NCBI GenBank assembly: GCA_018818925.1
Contig: JAHJQZ010000057.1
Location: 1 to 64,000 of the forward strand
Length of the DNA: 64,000 nt
DNA from: Alphaproteobacteria bacterium
GTDB taxonomy: Bacteria > Pseudomonadota > Alphaproteobacteria > Rhizobiales > Devosiaceae
Direction of reading: 5' to 3'
The translations under genes and the position numbers were made by a program. Positions 10,236 through 19,025 of this stretch are shown here, one piece after another; positions within the stretch are counted from its first letter, which is position 1; each line of letters starts with the position of its first letter. The notes below the pieces were generated by a model, which worked only from the letters and a program-made list of their open reading frames with translations, did not search any database and had not been told where the DNA came from.

Positions 10236-11258
10236 ATGACGCCGTTATGGCCCGCAGCCCTGCTCCTTGCCGGTCTTTCCGCCGCCGCCGCGGCGCAGGA
10301 CTCGATCATCGTGCTCGACAGCCCATCCTCGCCTGGCGACGACCAGACCGCGCTGAGCGCGGAGCCGCCGGTCTGCGGCACCGAGCCGATCACCATCGCC
10401 CGCATGCAATGGCCGTCCGCCGCCATCCTCGCCTATGTCCATGCCGATATTCTTCGCGCCGAGTTCAGCTGCGCCGTCGAGGTCGTCGCCGGCGATCTCA
10501 ACGCCACCACCTCGTCGATGGCCACCACCGGCCGGCCGCTGGTCGCGCCCGAAATCTGGCTCGGCCGCGTCGCCCCGATCTGGAACTCGGCGCTCGAAAC
10601 CGGACGCATCCGCCAGGCGGCGCCGAGCTTTTCCGGTGGCGCCTTCGAATCCTGGTTTGTGCCGGACTACGTCGCTGCCGACAATCCCGGCCTCGCCTCG
10701 GTCCTCGATCTCATGGACCATTGGCGGGTCTTCGCAAATGGTGGCAGCCGCGCCACCTTCCTGTCCTGCCCGCCAGACTGGGCCTGCGCCGTCATCAACC
10801 GCAACCTCGTGCGCGCCCATGGTCTTGCCGCCCGCTTCCAGATCGAGGAGCCGAGCAACCGCCTGGAGCTCGACCGGCGCCTCGCCGAAGCCGTGTCGCG
10901 CCACGAGCCGATCCTGTTCTATTACTGGCAGCCCAATGGCGTTCTGGCCCAGCTCGACCTGGCCGAACTCGACATGGGCGCTTATGACGAACAGGCCCTC
11001 TCCTGCCTCGCCGAAACGGACTGCGCCGACCCGCGACCCTCCGCCTTTTCGGCCGAGCCGGTGATCATCGCCATATCCGACGAGCTGTTCACCCTGTCGC
11101 CGGCGCTGGTGTCCTATTTCCAGCGCGCCACCATGCCGCTCGCGGAAATGAACGAGCTGCTGGCATGGATGAGCCAAACGGCCGCCACGCCGGAAGACGC
11201 CGCCCGCCGTTTTGTCGACACCCGCGCCGAGATCTGGAACGCCTGGATCGACCGGTAG
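10236..11258 (+). CDS. Choline/glycine-betaine type ABC substrate-binding protein, first paralog
   Basis: The 340-residue secreted protein has a signal peptide (to about residue 20) and an OpuAC/ProX-like domain. It resembles the protein encoded at 11578, with matching segments such as MQWPSAAILAYVHADIL versus MTWASAAALAHIHARIL, and EPILFYYWQPNG versus EPILFYYWGPTA. This family captures quaternary amines such as choline or betaine. It lies 319 bp upstream of the second paralog and has no permease of its own, so it may feed the same transporter with another ligand or act as a sensor. It is divergent from the gene ending at 8799. Confidence 0.8.
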   Translation: MTPLWPAALLLAGLSAAAAAQDSIIVLDSPSSPGDDQTALSAEPPVCGTEPITIARMQWPSAAILAYVHADILRAEFSCAVEVVAGDLNATTSSMATTGRPLVAPEIWLGRVAPIWNSALETGRIRQAAPSFSGGAFESWFVPDYVAADNPGLASVLDLMDHWRVFANGGSRATFLSCPPDWACAVINRNLVRAHGLAARFQIEEPSNRLELDRRLAEAVSRHEPILFYYWQPNGVLAQLDLAELDMGAYDEQALSCLAETDCADPRPSAFSAEPVIIAISDELFTLSPALVSYFQRATMPLAEMNELLAWMSQTAATPEDAARRFVDTRAEIWNAWIDR

Positions 11259-11577
11259 CCATTCCGTCCGCAGTGATTCGACCTTTTGGCCACCTGGGCG
11301 GGTCACGCCGAACTGGCACTATTTGGCATTCGAGTTTTCAGCAAGTAAAAGTCCTAGTAGCGGTGCTCGGTCGTTGCCAAAATCTTATCAAGACATGAAA
11401 TCAGAATATCCAGTCGGATCGCTAAGTCACCTGGTCCGGCGAAAATTTGTTATACTTATTTTTCACTTTGAATCTGCGCAAATACATCGATGACAATAGC
11501 ATGAACGTCGCAGATTTGACTCGTGAGTACTGTCCGCCTAAAGTCCCATCATTCACCACAAAAACGGAGACATGCTC
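11259..11577. other. AT-richer intergenic region upstream of the choline/betaine transporter
   Basis: These 319 bp contain no supportable gene. Base composition is clearly more AT-rich than the surroundings, especially from 11390 to 11520. A good -10 hexamer, TATACT (11451-11456), has no strong -35 partner, which suggests an activator-dependent promoter about 120 bases before the next gene. Confidence 0.45.
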
Positions 11578-12597
11578 ATGTTCGGAAAACGCACACCTCG
11601 TGCGGTTGCGACCGGCGCTGCGCTGGGTATCGTTCTTGGCCTGGCCGGCGCGGCCGGTGCCACTGAATGCGGAACCGACAAGACAATCGACATCGCTGAA
11701 ATGACCTGGGCCTCGGCGGCTGCCCTGGCCCATATTCACGCCCGCATTCTTGAGGACGGCTATGGCTGCACCGTCGAGATCGTCACCGGCGACACGGTGC
11801 CGACCTCGGCTTCGATGCTCTCCAAGGGCACGCCAGCCATTGCGCCCGAGCTTTGGACCAGCGCCATTCAGGAACAGTGGAAGAAAGGCGAGGCCGATGG
11901 CGTCGTCGGCGCCCTCGGCAATGCCTTCAAGGGTGGCGCCGTCGAGGCCTGGTTCATCCCGCAATACACCAAGGATGAATATCCCGAGCTCGAAAGCCCC
12001 GAGGACGTGATCGCGCGTCCCGACCTGTTCCCCGATCCGGAGAACCCCGATGAGGGTCGGCTTTATGCCTGCCCACCGGGCTGGGCCTGCGAGATCGCCA
12101 ATGCCGCGCTGTTCGAGGCCTATGGCATGGAGGACAAGGGCTGGAACCTGTTCTCGCCGGGTTCGGGCGGCAATCTCGACGCCTCAATCGCCCGCGCCTT
12201 CACGCGTGAGGAGCCGATCCTGTTCTATTACTGGGGTCCCACCGCCATTCTCGGCAAGTACCCGACCTACATGCTCGACATGCCCGAGGTCGATGTCGCC
12301 GCCTACCAGTGCAACACCAATCGCGATTGCGCCGAGCCGCCGGTCGTGACCGGCTGGCCCTCGTCCGAGGTGATTGTCGGTGCGGCCTCCTGGGTCGCGC
12401 AAGACGCGCCGGTCGTCGCCGACTACTTCTCCAAGGTGGCCATGGATGTCGGCCAGATCAACGCCATCCTGGCCTGGGGCGACGACAACAAGGCCGATGC
12501 CGAGGACACCGCCATCAACTTCCTGAAGACCGAAGAGGCCACCTGGACCGAATGGGTGCCCGCCGACGTCGCCGAGAAGGTGAAGGTAGCGCTCTAG
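11578..12597 (+). CDS. Choline/glycine-betaine type ABC substrate-binding protein, second paralog
   Basis: The 339-residue periplasmic protein has a signal peptide ending near ...GLAGAAGA and the OpuAC/ProX-like fold. It has several aromatic residues (MTWASAA, ELWTSAIQEQW, CPPGWACEI, FYYWGP) of the kind that form the aromatic cage for quaternary ammonium ligands. GGAG at 11566-11569 favours the ATG at 11578 over the one at 11572. A strong hairpin and then the permease and ATPase genes follow, the ChoX-ChoW-ChoV order known from rhizobia. The precise ligand (choline, betaine or another) is not proven. Confidence 0.87.
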   Translation: MFGKRTPRAVATGAALGIVLGLAGAAGATECGTDKTIDIAEMTWASAAALAHIHARILEDGYGCTVEIVTGDTVPTSASMLSKGTPAIAPELWTSAIQEQWKKGEADGVVGALGNAFKGGAVEAWFIPQYTKDEYPELESPEDVIARPDLFPDPENPDEGRLYACPPGWACEIANAALFEAYGMEDKGWNLFSPGSGGNLDASIARAFTREEPILFYYWGPTAILGKYPTYMLDMPEVDVAAYQCNTNRDCAEPPVVTGWPSSEVIVGAASWVAQDAPVVADYFSKVAMDVGQINAILAWGDDNKADAEDTAINFLKTEEATWTEWVPADVAEKVKVAL

Positions 12598-12625
12598 GGC
12601 CTGAACAAGACGATGTGAATTTGCG

Positions 12626-12650
12626 GCGGTCGGGCCTGAGGCCCGACCGC
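12626..12650 (+). terminator. Intercistronic hairpin between binding protein and permease genes
   Basis: An 11-bp perfect GC-rich stem (GCGGTCGGGCC, loop TGA, GGCCCGACCGC) is not followed by a real T-run. It is therefore more likely to act as an mRNA-stabilising or attenuating element that raises binding-protein output over permease output than as a full terminator. Confidence 0.65.
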
Positions 12651-12705
12651 TTGTCATGGGTGGAAGGCTGGTTGGAGCGAACCGGCCGCGCGGATTTGAG
12701 GACAA

Positions 12706-13578
12706 ATGTTTCCGGATGTCATAGACACCAAAATACTCCGGTTCTGGGTCGATGACGGCCTGACCTGGGTCGTCAGATACTGGGGCGACGGCTTCGAGGC
12801 TGCCGCCTACCCGCTTCTGCAACTGCTCATTTCCATCGAGCGTTTCCTGCTCTGGTTGCCCTGGTGGTTCATCATCGTCCTGCTGGTGGGCCTGGCCTGG
12901 CTGTCCACCCGCAACTGGAAACTGCCGGCGGTCGTTTTCGTCGGCCTGCTGTTCCTCGGCGTCATGGACTTGTGGGAAGACAGCATCAAGACCATGGCCC
13001 TGATGATCACCGCAACGCTGACGGCCATCGCCATCTCGTTGCCGGTTGGCATCGTCATGTCGCGGTCGCAGCCGTTCCGGCGCATCATGATGCCGGTGCT
13101 CGACCTCATGCAGACCCTGCCGAGCTTCGTCTATCTCATACCGGTGGTGATGATCTTCGGGCCGGGCAAGATTCCCGCGCTCATCGCGACGATCATCTAT
13201 GCCAGCCCGCCCCTCGTGCGTCTGACCGATCTCGGCATCCGCATGGTCGATCCGGCGGTGATGGAGGCTTCGCGCGCCTTCGGCACCACGCCGCGCCAAC
13301 GCCTTCTCGGCGTCCAGATTCCGCTCGCCCTGCCGACCATCCTGGCCGGGGTCAACCAAACGACGATGATGGCGCTCGCCATGGTGGTCATCGCCTCGAT
13401 GATCGGCGCCGGGGGCCTCGGCTACCAGGTGCTGCAGGGCATCGGTCGGCTCGAGGTCAGCCGCGGCCTGTTCGCCGGTCTCGGCATCGTCGTTCTGGCG
13501 ATCATCTTCGATCGCATTTCCCAGTCCTTCGGCAAGCAGCTGCAGGCGCGAATCGGCATGGCGGAGAAGCGGACATGA
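12706..13578 (+). CDS. Choline/glycine-betaine ABC transporter, permease (ProW/ChoW-like)
   Basis: The 290-residue inner-membrane protein has about six transmembrane helices. The BPD permease region that docks the ATPase is visible: EASRAFGTTPRQRLLGVQIP, followed by LAGVNQTTMMALAMVVIASMIGAGGLG. This combination is typical of the ProW/OpuAB family. Its stop overlaps the ATG of the ATPase gene (ATGA), so the two are translationally coupled. The binding protein is the upstream gene. Confidence 0.93.
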   Translation: MFPDVIDTKILRFWVDDGLTWVVRYWGDGFEAAAYPLLQLLISIERFLLWLPWWFIIVLLVGLAWLSTRNWKLPAVVFVGLLFLGVMDLWEDSIKTMALMITATLTAIAISLPVGIVMSRSQPFRRIMMPVLDLMQTLPSFVYLIPVVMIFGPGKIPALIATIIYASPPLVRLTDLGIRMVDPAVMEASRAFGTTPRQRLLGVQIPLALPTILAGVNQTTMMALAMVVIASMIGAGGLGYQVLQGIGRLEVSRGLFAGLGIVVLAIIFDRISQSFGKQLQARIGMAEKRT

Positions 13579-14621
13579 GCCAACGCGAAAAATACGCCAT
13601 CGAGATAAAAAACGTCACCAAGATCTTCGGTCCCGATCCGCAATCCGCCCTCGACCTGCTCAAAAAAGGCAAGTCCAAGGCCAAGGTCCAGGCCGAGACC
13701 GGCCACGTCGTCGGCATCAACGACGTGTCGATCCATGTCGAACCGGGTCAGGTCTACGTGGTCATGGGGCTGTCCGGTTCGGGCAAGTCGACGCTCATCC
13801 GCCACGTCATCCGCCTGATCGATCCGACATCGGGCGAGATCTACGTGCATGGCACCGACGTTCTCGGCATGAGCCTGCCCGAATTGCGGGAATTCCGGCG
13901 CACCAGGATCGCCATGGTGTTCCAGAAGTTCGGCCTGTTGCCGCACCGGTCCGTGATCGACAACGTCGCTTACGGGCTCGAGGTGAGGGGCATTGGCAAG
14001 CAGGAACGCCGCATGGCGGCGCAGCGCTGGATCGATACGGTCGGCCTTTCCGGCTACGAGGAAAGCCAGCCGCACCATCTCTCGGGCGGCCAGCAGCAGC
14101 GCGTCGGGCTCGCCCGTGCCCTGAGCATGGACACCGACATCATTCTGATGGACGAGGCGTTCTCGGCTCTCGATCCGCTGATCCGTTCGGGCATGCAGGA
14201 CGAATTGCTCAAGCTCCAGGCCGAGCTCAACAAGACGATTCTGTTCATCACCCACGATTTCGACGAGGCGCTGAAGATCGGCAACCGCATCGCCATTCTC
14301 AATGACGGCGCCGTGGTCCAGGAAGGCCGGCCCGAGGACATCGTCCTCAACCCGACCGATCCGCATGTCGAGCAGTTCGTAGCCGACGTCAACAAGGCCC
14401 GCGCCATCCATGTCCATACCATCATGGACGTGGACGTGAGCGAATCTTGCGAATTCAGCGTGCCCGACACCGCCCGCTGCGAGGACGTTCTGCCGCTGTT
14501 CGCCGATCACGAATGGGTCGGCGTGGTCGATAGCGAGGGCAACCGCGTCGGCCGCATCAGCGCCCGCCGCGTCATCAAGGCCCTGGCCCGCTACCATAAG
14601 GCCGTGACGACCGGTCCGTAA
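13575..14621 (+). CDS. Choline/glycine-betaine ABC transporter, ATP-binding protein (ProV/ChoV-like)
   Basis: The 348-residue ATPase carries Walker A GLSGSGKST (residues 65-73), the signature HLSGGQQQRVGLARAL and Walker B IILMDEAFSALDP. The long N-terminal extension before Walker A and the C-terminal CBS-like region (about 270-348, VVDSEGNRVGRISARRVI) are features of ProV/OpuAA, in which the CBS part senses ionic strength. Only one CBS-like unit is obvious, so osmosensing may be reduced. Confidence 0.92.
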   Translation: MSQREKYAIEIKNVTKIFGPDPQSALDLLKKGKSKAKVQAETGHVVGINDVSIHVEPGQVYVVMGLSGSGKSTLIRHVIRLIDPTSGEIYVHGTDVLGMSLPELREFRRTRIAMVFQKFGLLPHRSVIDNVAYGLEVRGIGKQERRMAAQRWIDTVGLSGYEESQPHHLSGGQQQRVGLARALSMDTDIILMDEAFSALDPLIRSGMQDELLKLQAELNKTILFITHDFDEALKIGNRIAILNDGAVVQEGRPEDIVLNPTDPHVEQFVADVNKARAIHVHTIMDVDVSESCEFSVPDTARCEDVLPLFADHEWVGVVDSEGNRVGRISARRVIKALARYHKAVTTGP

Positions 14622-14745
14622 CACCGCGCCGCAGGTGCGCCTAAGCGTTTCCGCTGGCGGCAGTTGCGCGCCAGAGCCCGCTTTGCCTATAAAGTAGGGC
14701 GCAAAGCGTTGCGGCATCGGGCCGGGGCGCGGCAAGGAGACGGCC

Positions 14746-15159
14746 TTGGAACTCAAGAAGATCAACGAGTCTGTCAGCGTGTCGCCGCAGATCGCACCCG
14801 AGGACATCGCGGCGATAAAGGCCGCCGGCTTCGTCGCCGTCGTCAACAACCGCCCCGATGGTGAAACGCCCGACCAGCCGACGGATGCCGAGATCCGGCA
14901 CGCGGCCGAAGCCGCCGGCCTTGGCTATGCCTATATCCCGATGGGTCGGGAGGGCGTCTCGCCCGAAATGATCGCAAAGACGCGCGCCGTGCTCGAGGGG
15001 AGCAACGGCCCGGTTCTGTGCTTTTGCCGCTCCGGAACCCGCTCGACGACCCTGTGGTCGCTGAGCCAAGCCGGCCGGATGAGCGCCGCCGAGATCATCG
15101 CGGCGGCGGCCGGTGCCGGCTACGACATGTCGCATCTCATCGGTCATCTCGATCGGTGA
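14746..15159 (+). CDS. DUF442 / TIGR01244 family sulfurtransferase-like protein (BLH domain)
   Basis: The 137-residue protein has a phosphatase/rhodanese-like fold with the active-site loop CRSGTRS (Cys94 to Arg99) and the N-terminal family motif VSPQIAPEDIAAIKAAGF. In other bacteria this domain is fused to or encoded with persulfide dioxygenases under BigR/SqrR control and is thought to handle sulfane sulfur. Here it stands alone, before pyruvate carboxylase. The start is TTG at 14746, supported by AAGGAGA five bases upstream. The frame and motif are clear; the substrate is not. Confidence 0.82.
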   Translation: MELKKINESVSVSPQIAPEDIAAIKAAGFVAVVNNRPDGETPDQPTDAEIRHAAEAAGLGYAYIPMGREGVSPEMIAKTRAVLEGSNGPVLCFCRSGTRSTTLWSLSQAGRMSAAEIIAAAAGAGYDMSHLIGHLDR

Positions 15160-15248
15160 GAGGCAAGGACGTCCGGGACCGGCCTGTTTTCGGCCCCGCG
15201 ATACCGCTTCACCCGGACTATCCCCTCACTCTCGACTGCGGGTCACAC

Positions 15249-18200
15249 ATGGCTATCAAGAAGATTCTCGTCGCCAATCGCAGCGAAATCGCCATTCGCG
15301 TGTTTCGCGCCGCCAACGAGCTCGGCATCAGGACCGTCGCGGTCTATGCCGAGGAAGACAAGCTGGCGCTGCATCGCTTCAAGGCCGACGAAGCCTATCC
15401 GATCGGCAGGGGGCTCGGCCCGGTCGAGGCCTATCTGCAGATCCCCGAATACATCCGCATCGCCAGGCATGCCGGCGCCGACGCCATCCATCCCGGCTAT
15501 GGCCTCTTGTCGGAAAGCCCCGAATTCGTCGACGCCTGCGTCGCGGCGGGCTTGACCTTCATCGGCCCGCGCTCCGACACCATGCGCGACCTCGGCAACA
15601 AGGTTTCGGCCCGCAACATGGCCGTCGCCGCCGGCGTGCCGGTCGTGCCGGCGACCCTGCCGCTGCCCGACGACCTCGACGAGGTCGCCCGCATGGCCGC
15701 CGAGATCGGCTACCCGCTTATGCTCAAGGCGAGCTGGGGCGGCGGCGGCCGCGGCATGCGCGCCTTAAGGAGCGAACAGGACCTCCGCCACGTCGTGCCC
15801 GAGGCCAAGCGCGAGGCCAAGGCCGCCTTCGGCAAGGACGAGATGTATCTTGAAAAGCTCGTCGAGCGCGCCCGCCATGTCGAGGTGCAGATCCTCGGCG
15901 ACGACCACGGCAATCTCGTCCACCTCTACGAACGCGACTGCTCGGTGCAGCGCCGCAACCAGAAGGTCGTCGAGCGCGCGCCGGCGCCCTATCTCGATGA
16001 CGCCCAGCGCGCCGAACTGACCGAGGCGGCCCTGAGGATCGGGCGCGCCGCCAATTACCGCTGCGCCGGCACCGTCGAATTCCTCATGGATGTCGATACC
16101 GGCCGATTCTATTTCATCGAGGTCAATCCGCGCGTCCAGGTCGAACACACCGTCACCGAGGAGGTGACCGGCATCGACATCGTCAAGGCCCAGATCCACG
16201 TCATGGACGGCGCCGTCATCGGCACGCCGGAATCGGGCGTGCCGCGCCAAGAGGACATCCGCCTCAACGGCCACGCCCTGCAGTGCCGGGTGACGACCGA
16301 GGACCCGGAAGAGAACTTCATCCCCGACTACGGCCGCATCACCGCCTATCGCGGCGCCACCGGCTTCGGCATCCGCCTCGACGGCGGCACGGCCTATTCC
16401 GGCGCCGTCATCACCCGCTATTACGATCCGCTATTGGAAAAGGTCACGGCCTGGGCGCCCTCCCCCGAGGAAGCGATCCGCCGGATGGACCGCGCCTTGC
16501 GCGAGTTCCGCATCCGCGGCGTCCAGACCAATCTGGCCTTTCTCGAAAACATCATCGCCCACGAAAAATTCCGCAACAACACCTATACGACGCGCTTCAT
16601 CGACACCACGCCCGAGCTGTTCGCCATCGAGCGGCGCAAGGATCGCGCCAGCAAGCTCTTGACCTATATCGGCGATGTCACCATCAACGGCCACCCCGAA
16701 GTGCGCGACCGCCCGCGTCCGCCGGCCGAAGCCGCGCCGCCCGTCGTGCCCGATTTCGGCGACGCCCCGATCCGGGACGGCACCCGCCAGATTCTCGAGC
16801 AGCGGGGCGCCAAGGGCCTCGCCGACTGGCTGAGCGCCGAGCAAAAGGTACTGTTCACCGACACCACCATGCGCGACGCCCACCAGTCGCTTCTAGCGAC
16901 GCGCATGCGCACCTACGACATCGCCAGGATCGCAAGCGCCTACGCACGCGGCATGCCCGACCTGTTCTCGCTCGAGTGCTGGGGCGGCGCCACCTTCGAT
17001 GTCGCCATGCGCTTCCTCAACGAGGACCCGTGGGAACGGCTCACCAAGATCCGCGCGGCCGCGCCAAACCTTTTAACCCAGATGCTCTTGAGGGGCTCGA
17101 ACGGGGTCGGCTACACCAATTATCCCGATAATGTCGTCGAATACTTCGTCGCCCGGGCCGCCAAGGGCGGCGTCGACGTCTTCCGCGTCTTCGACTGCCT
17201 AAACTGGGTCGAGAACATGCGTGTCTCGATGGACGCGGTCATCGCCAGCGGCAAGGTCTGCGAGGGCGTCGTCTGCTATACCGGCGACATGCTCGACCCC
17301 CAAAGGTCGAAATACGATCTCTCCTATTATGTGCGCCTGGCCAAGGAGCTCGAAGCCGCCGGCTCGCACATTTTGGGCATCAAGGACATGGCCGGGCTGA
17401 TGAAGCCCGCCGCCGCCAAGAAGCTGATCACCACGCTCAAAGAGGAAATCGGCATCCCGATCCATTTCCACACCCACGACACCTCGGGCGCGGCGGCGGC
17501 GACGGTTCTCGCCGCGGTCGAGGCCGGTGTCGACGCCGTCGACGCGGCCATGGACGCCCTTTCCGGCACCACCTCGCAGCCCTGTCTCGGCTCGCTCAAC
17601 GAAGCGCTGAAGGGCACCGGCCGCGACCCCGGCTTCGATGCGGAAGTCATTCGCCGCATTTCCTTTTATTGGGAGGCGGTGAGATTCCAGTACCGCGCCT
17701 TCGAATCCGATTTGCGGTCTGGTGCCTCCGAGGTCTATTTGCACGAAATGCCCGGCGGCCAGTTCACCAACTTGAAGGAACAGGCCCGCTCTCTCGGCCT
17801 TGAAAGCCGGTGGCACCAGGTGGCCCAGACCTATGCCGACGTCAACCAGATGTTCGGCGACATCGTCAAGGTCACCCCGTCTTCGAAAGTCGTCGGCGAC
17901 ATGGCGCTTTCCATGGTCTCTTCCGGCATCACCCGGACCGAGGTCGAGGACCCCGGCCGCGAGGTCTCCTTTCCCGATTCGGTCGTCGATTTCTTCATGG
18001 GCGGGCTCGGCCAGCCGCCCGGCGGCTTCCCAAAGGACCTGCAGAAGAAGGTGTTGAAGGGCAAGACGCCCCATACCGAGCGGCCGGGCAAGCATCTCGA
18101 ACCGCTCGACATCGAGGCCGAGCGCGAAAAGATTTCGACCGAACTCGGCCACGAGGTCGACGACTACCGGCTCGCGTCATACCTCATGTACCCGAAGGTG

Positions 18201-18689
18201 TTCATGGACTTCATGAAGACCCAGGACATGTACGGCCCGACCGAGATCCTGCCGACGCCGGTCTTCTTCTACGGGCTCGAAACCGGCACGGAACTGGCCG
18301 TCGACCTCGCCCCAGGCGTCACCTTCGTCGCCCAGTACGAGGCCCGCTCCGAGCCCAACGACAAGGGCATGGTCAGGATGTTCTATGAATTGAACGGCCA
18401 GCCACGCGCCGTCTCGGTGCCGGACCGCTCGCGCGCCGCGACCATCGCCCAGCGCGCCAAGGCCGACCCGAGCGATCCCAAACAGGTCGGCGCCCCCATG
18501 CCCGGCGTCGTCTCGACACTTGCGGTCAAGACCGGCCAGAAGGTCGTCGCCGGCGATGTGCTGCTGTCGATCGAGGCCATGAAGATGGAAACCGCGCTCC
18601 ACGCCGAGGCGGATGGCACCATCGCCGAGGTCACGGTCAGGATCGGCGACGGCATCGACGCCAAGGACCTGCTGGTCAGGTTCGAGTAG
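15249..18689 (+). CDS. pyc: Pyruvate carboxylase
   Basis: This 1146-residue anaplerotic enzyme makes oxaloacetate from pyruvate, bicarbonate and ATP. Domains in order are biotin carboxylase (residues 1-460, ending after the FIEVNPRVQVEHTVTE segment), carboxyltransferase (starting at about 535 with FTDTTMRDAHQSLLATRMRT), and a C-terminal biotinyl domain with the biotin attachment motif EAMKMETAL (Lys near 1112). The length fits the single-chain Pyc family. It starts at 15249 within a longer open frame and lies 90 bp after the DUF442 gene. The TAG stop is followed by AGC, as with several repeat-borne stops in this window. Confidence 0.97.
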   Translation: MAIKKILVANRSEIAIRVFRAANELGIRTVAVYAEEDKLALHRFKADEAYPIGRGLGPVEAYLQIPEYIRIARHAGADAIHPGYGLLSESPEFVDACVAAGLTFIGPRSDTMRDLGNKVSARNMAVAAGVPVVPATLPLPDDLDEVARMAAEIGYPLMLKASWGGGGRGMRALRSEQDLRHVVPEAKREAKAAFGKDEMYLEKLVERARHVEVQILGDDHGNLVHLYERDCSVQRRNQKVVERAPAPYLDDAQRAELTEAALRIGRAANYRCAGTVEFLMDVDTGRFYFIEVNPRVQVEHTVTEEVTGIDIVKAQIHVMDGAVIGTPESGVPRQEDIRLNGHALQCRVTTEDPEENFIPDYGRITAYRGATGFGIRLDGGTAYSGAVITRYYDPLLEKVTAWAPSPEEAIRRMDRALREFRIRGVQTNLAFLENIIAHEKFRNNTYTTRFIDTTPELFAIERRKDRASKLLTYIGDVTINGHPEVRDRPRPPAEAAPPVVPDFGDAPIRDGTRQILEQRGAKGLADWLSAEQKVLFTDTTMRDAHQSLLATRMRTYDIARIASAYARGMPDLFSLECWGGATFDVAMRFLNEDPWERLTKIRAAAPNLLTQMLLRGSNGVGYTNYPDNVVEYFVARAAKGGVDVFRVFDCLNWVENMRVSMDAVIASGKVCEGVVCYTGDMLDPQRSKYDLSYYVRLAKELEAAGSHILGIKDMAGLMKPAAAKKLITTLKEEIGIPIHFHTHDTSGAAAATVLAAVEAGVDAVDAAMDALSGTTSQPCLGSLNEALKGTGRDPGFDAEVIRRISFYWEAVRFQYRAFESDLRSGASEVYLHEMPGGQFTNLKEQARSLGLESRWHQVAQTYADVNQMFGDIVKVTPSSKVVGDMALSMVSSGITRTEVEDPGREVSFPDSVVDFFMGGLGQPPGGFPKDLQKKVLKGKTPHTERPGKHLEPLDIEAEREKISTELGHEVDDYRLASYLMYPKVFMDFMKTQDMYGPTEILPTPVFFYGLETGTELAVDLAPGVTFVAQYEARSEPNDKGMVRMFYELNGQPRAVSVPDRSRAATIAQRAKADPSDPKQVGAPMPGVVSTLAVKTGQKVVAGDVLLSIEAMKMETALHAEADGTIAEVTVRIGDGIDAKDLLVRFE

Positions 18690-18706
18690 AGCCTCGCGCC
18701 AGGCGC

Positions 18707-19009
18707 TCACGGGCGGCTGATATGCACGTCTGCTTCGATGTGTGTCAGCCGTCTTTTTGCGTCGAGCATCCAGTAAACGAAATAGGTATCCTGACCGGTC
18801 GCCGCTTCGATCCTCAAGCGGGCATATTGCCCGACATCGTCCTCATCGAGCTGGAATCCCCACTCCGTCAGGCGCGACTTGAGCGCCCTCTCATCCGTTC
18901 CGGCTGGAAATTGGGCATCCAAACGGTCGGCGAACGCCAAGACCATCTTCGAGGTTTCATGCGGCAAATCCCTGAGGATTGCCGGCCTTTCGCTTTCCAG
19001 GATCGTCAT
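18707..19009 (-). CDS. Hypothetical protein (100 aa)
   Basis: The small soluble protein (MTILESERPAILRDL...) is not one I recognise. It has an acidic helical middle (FAADRLDAQF-like helix, then LTEWGFQLDEDDVGQYARLRIEAA) and a beta-like C terminus (TYFVYWMLDAKRRLTHIEADV). The ATG at 19009 lies 16 bp after the stop of the DUF3422 gene and on the same strand, so the two are probably co-transcribed. The frame is open further upstream, but that would overlap the neighbour. Codon use matches the surroundings. Confidence 0.65.
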   Translation of the reverse strand: MTILESERPAILRDLPHETSKMVLAFADRLDAQFPAGTDERALKSRLTEWGFQLDEDDVGQYARLRIEAATGQDTYFVYWMLDAKRRLTHIEADVHISRP

Positions 19010-19025
19010 TCCCGGCGGCCCACCG

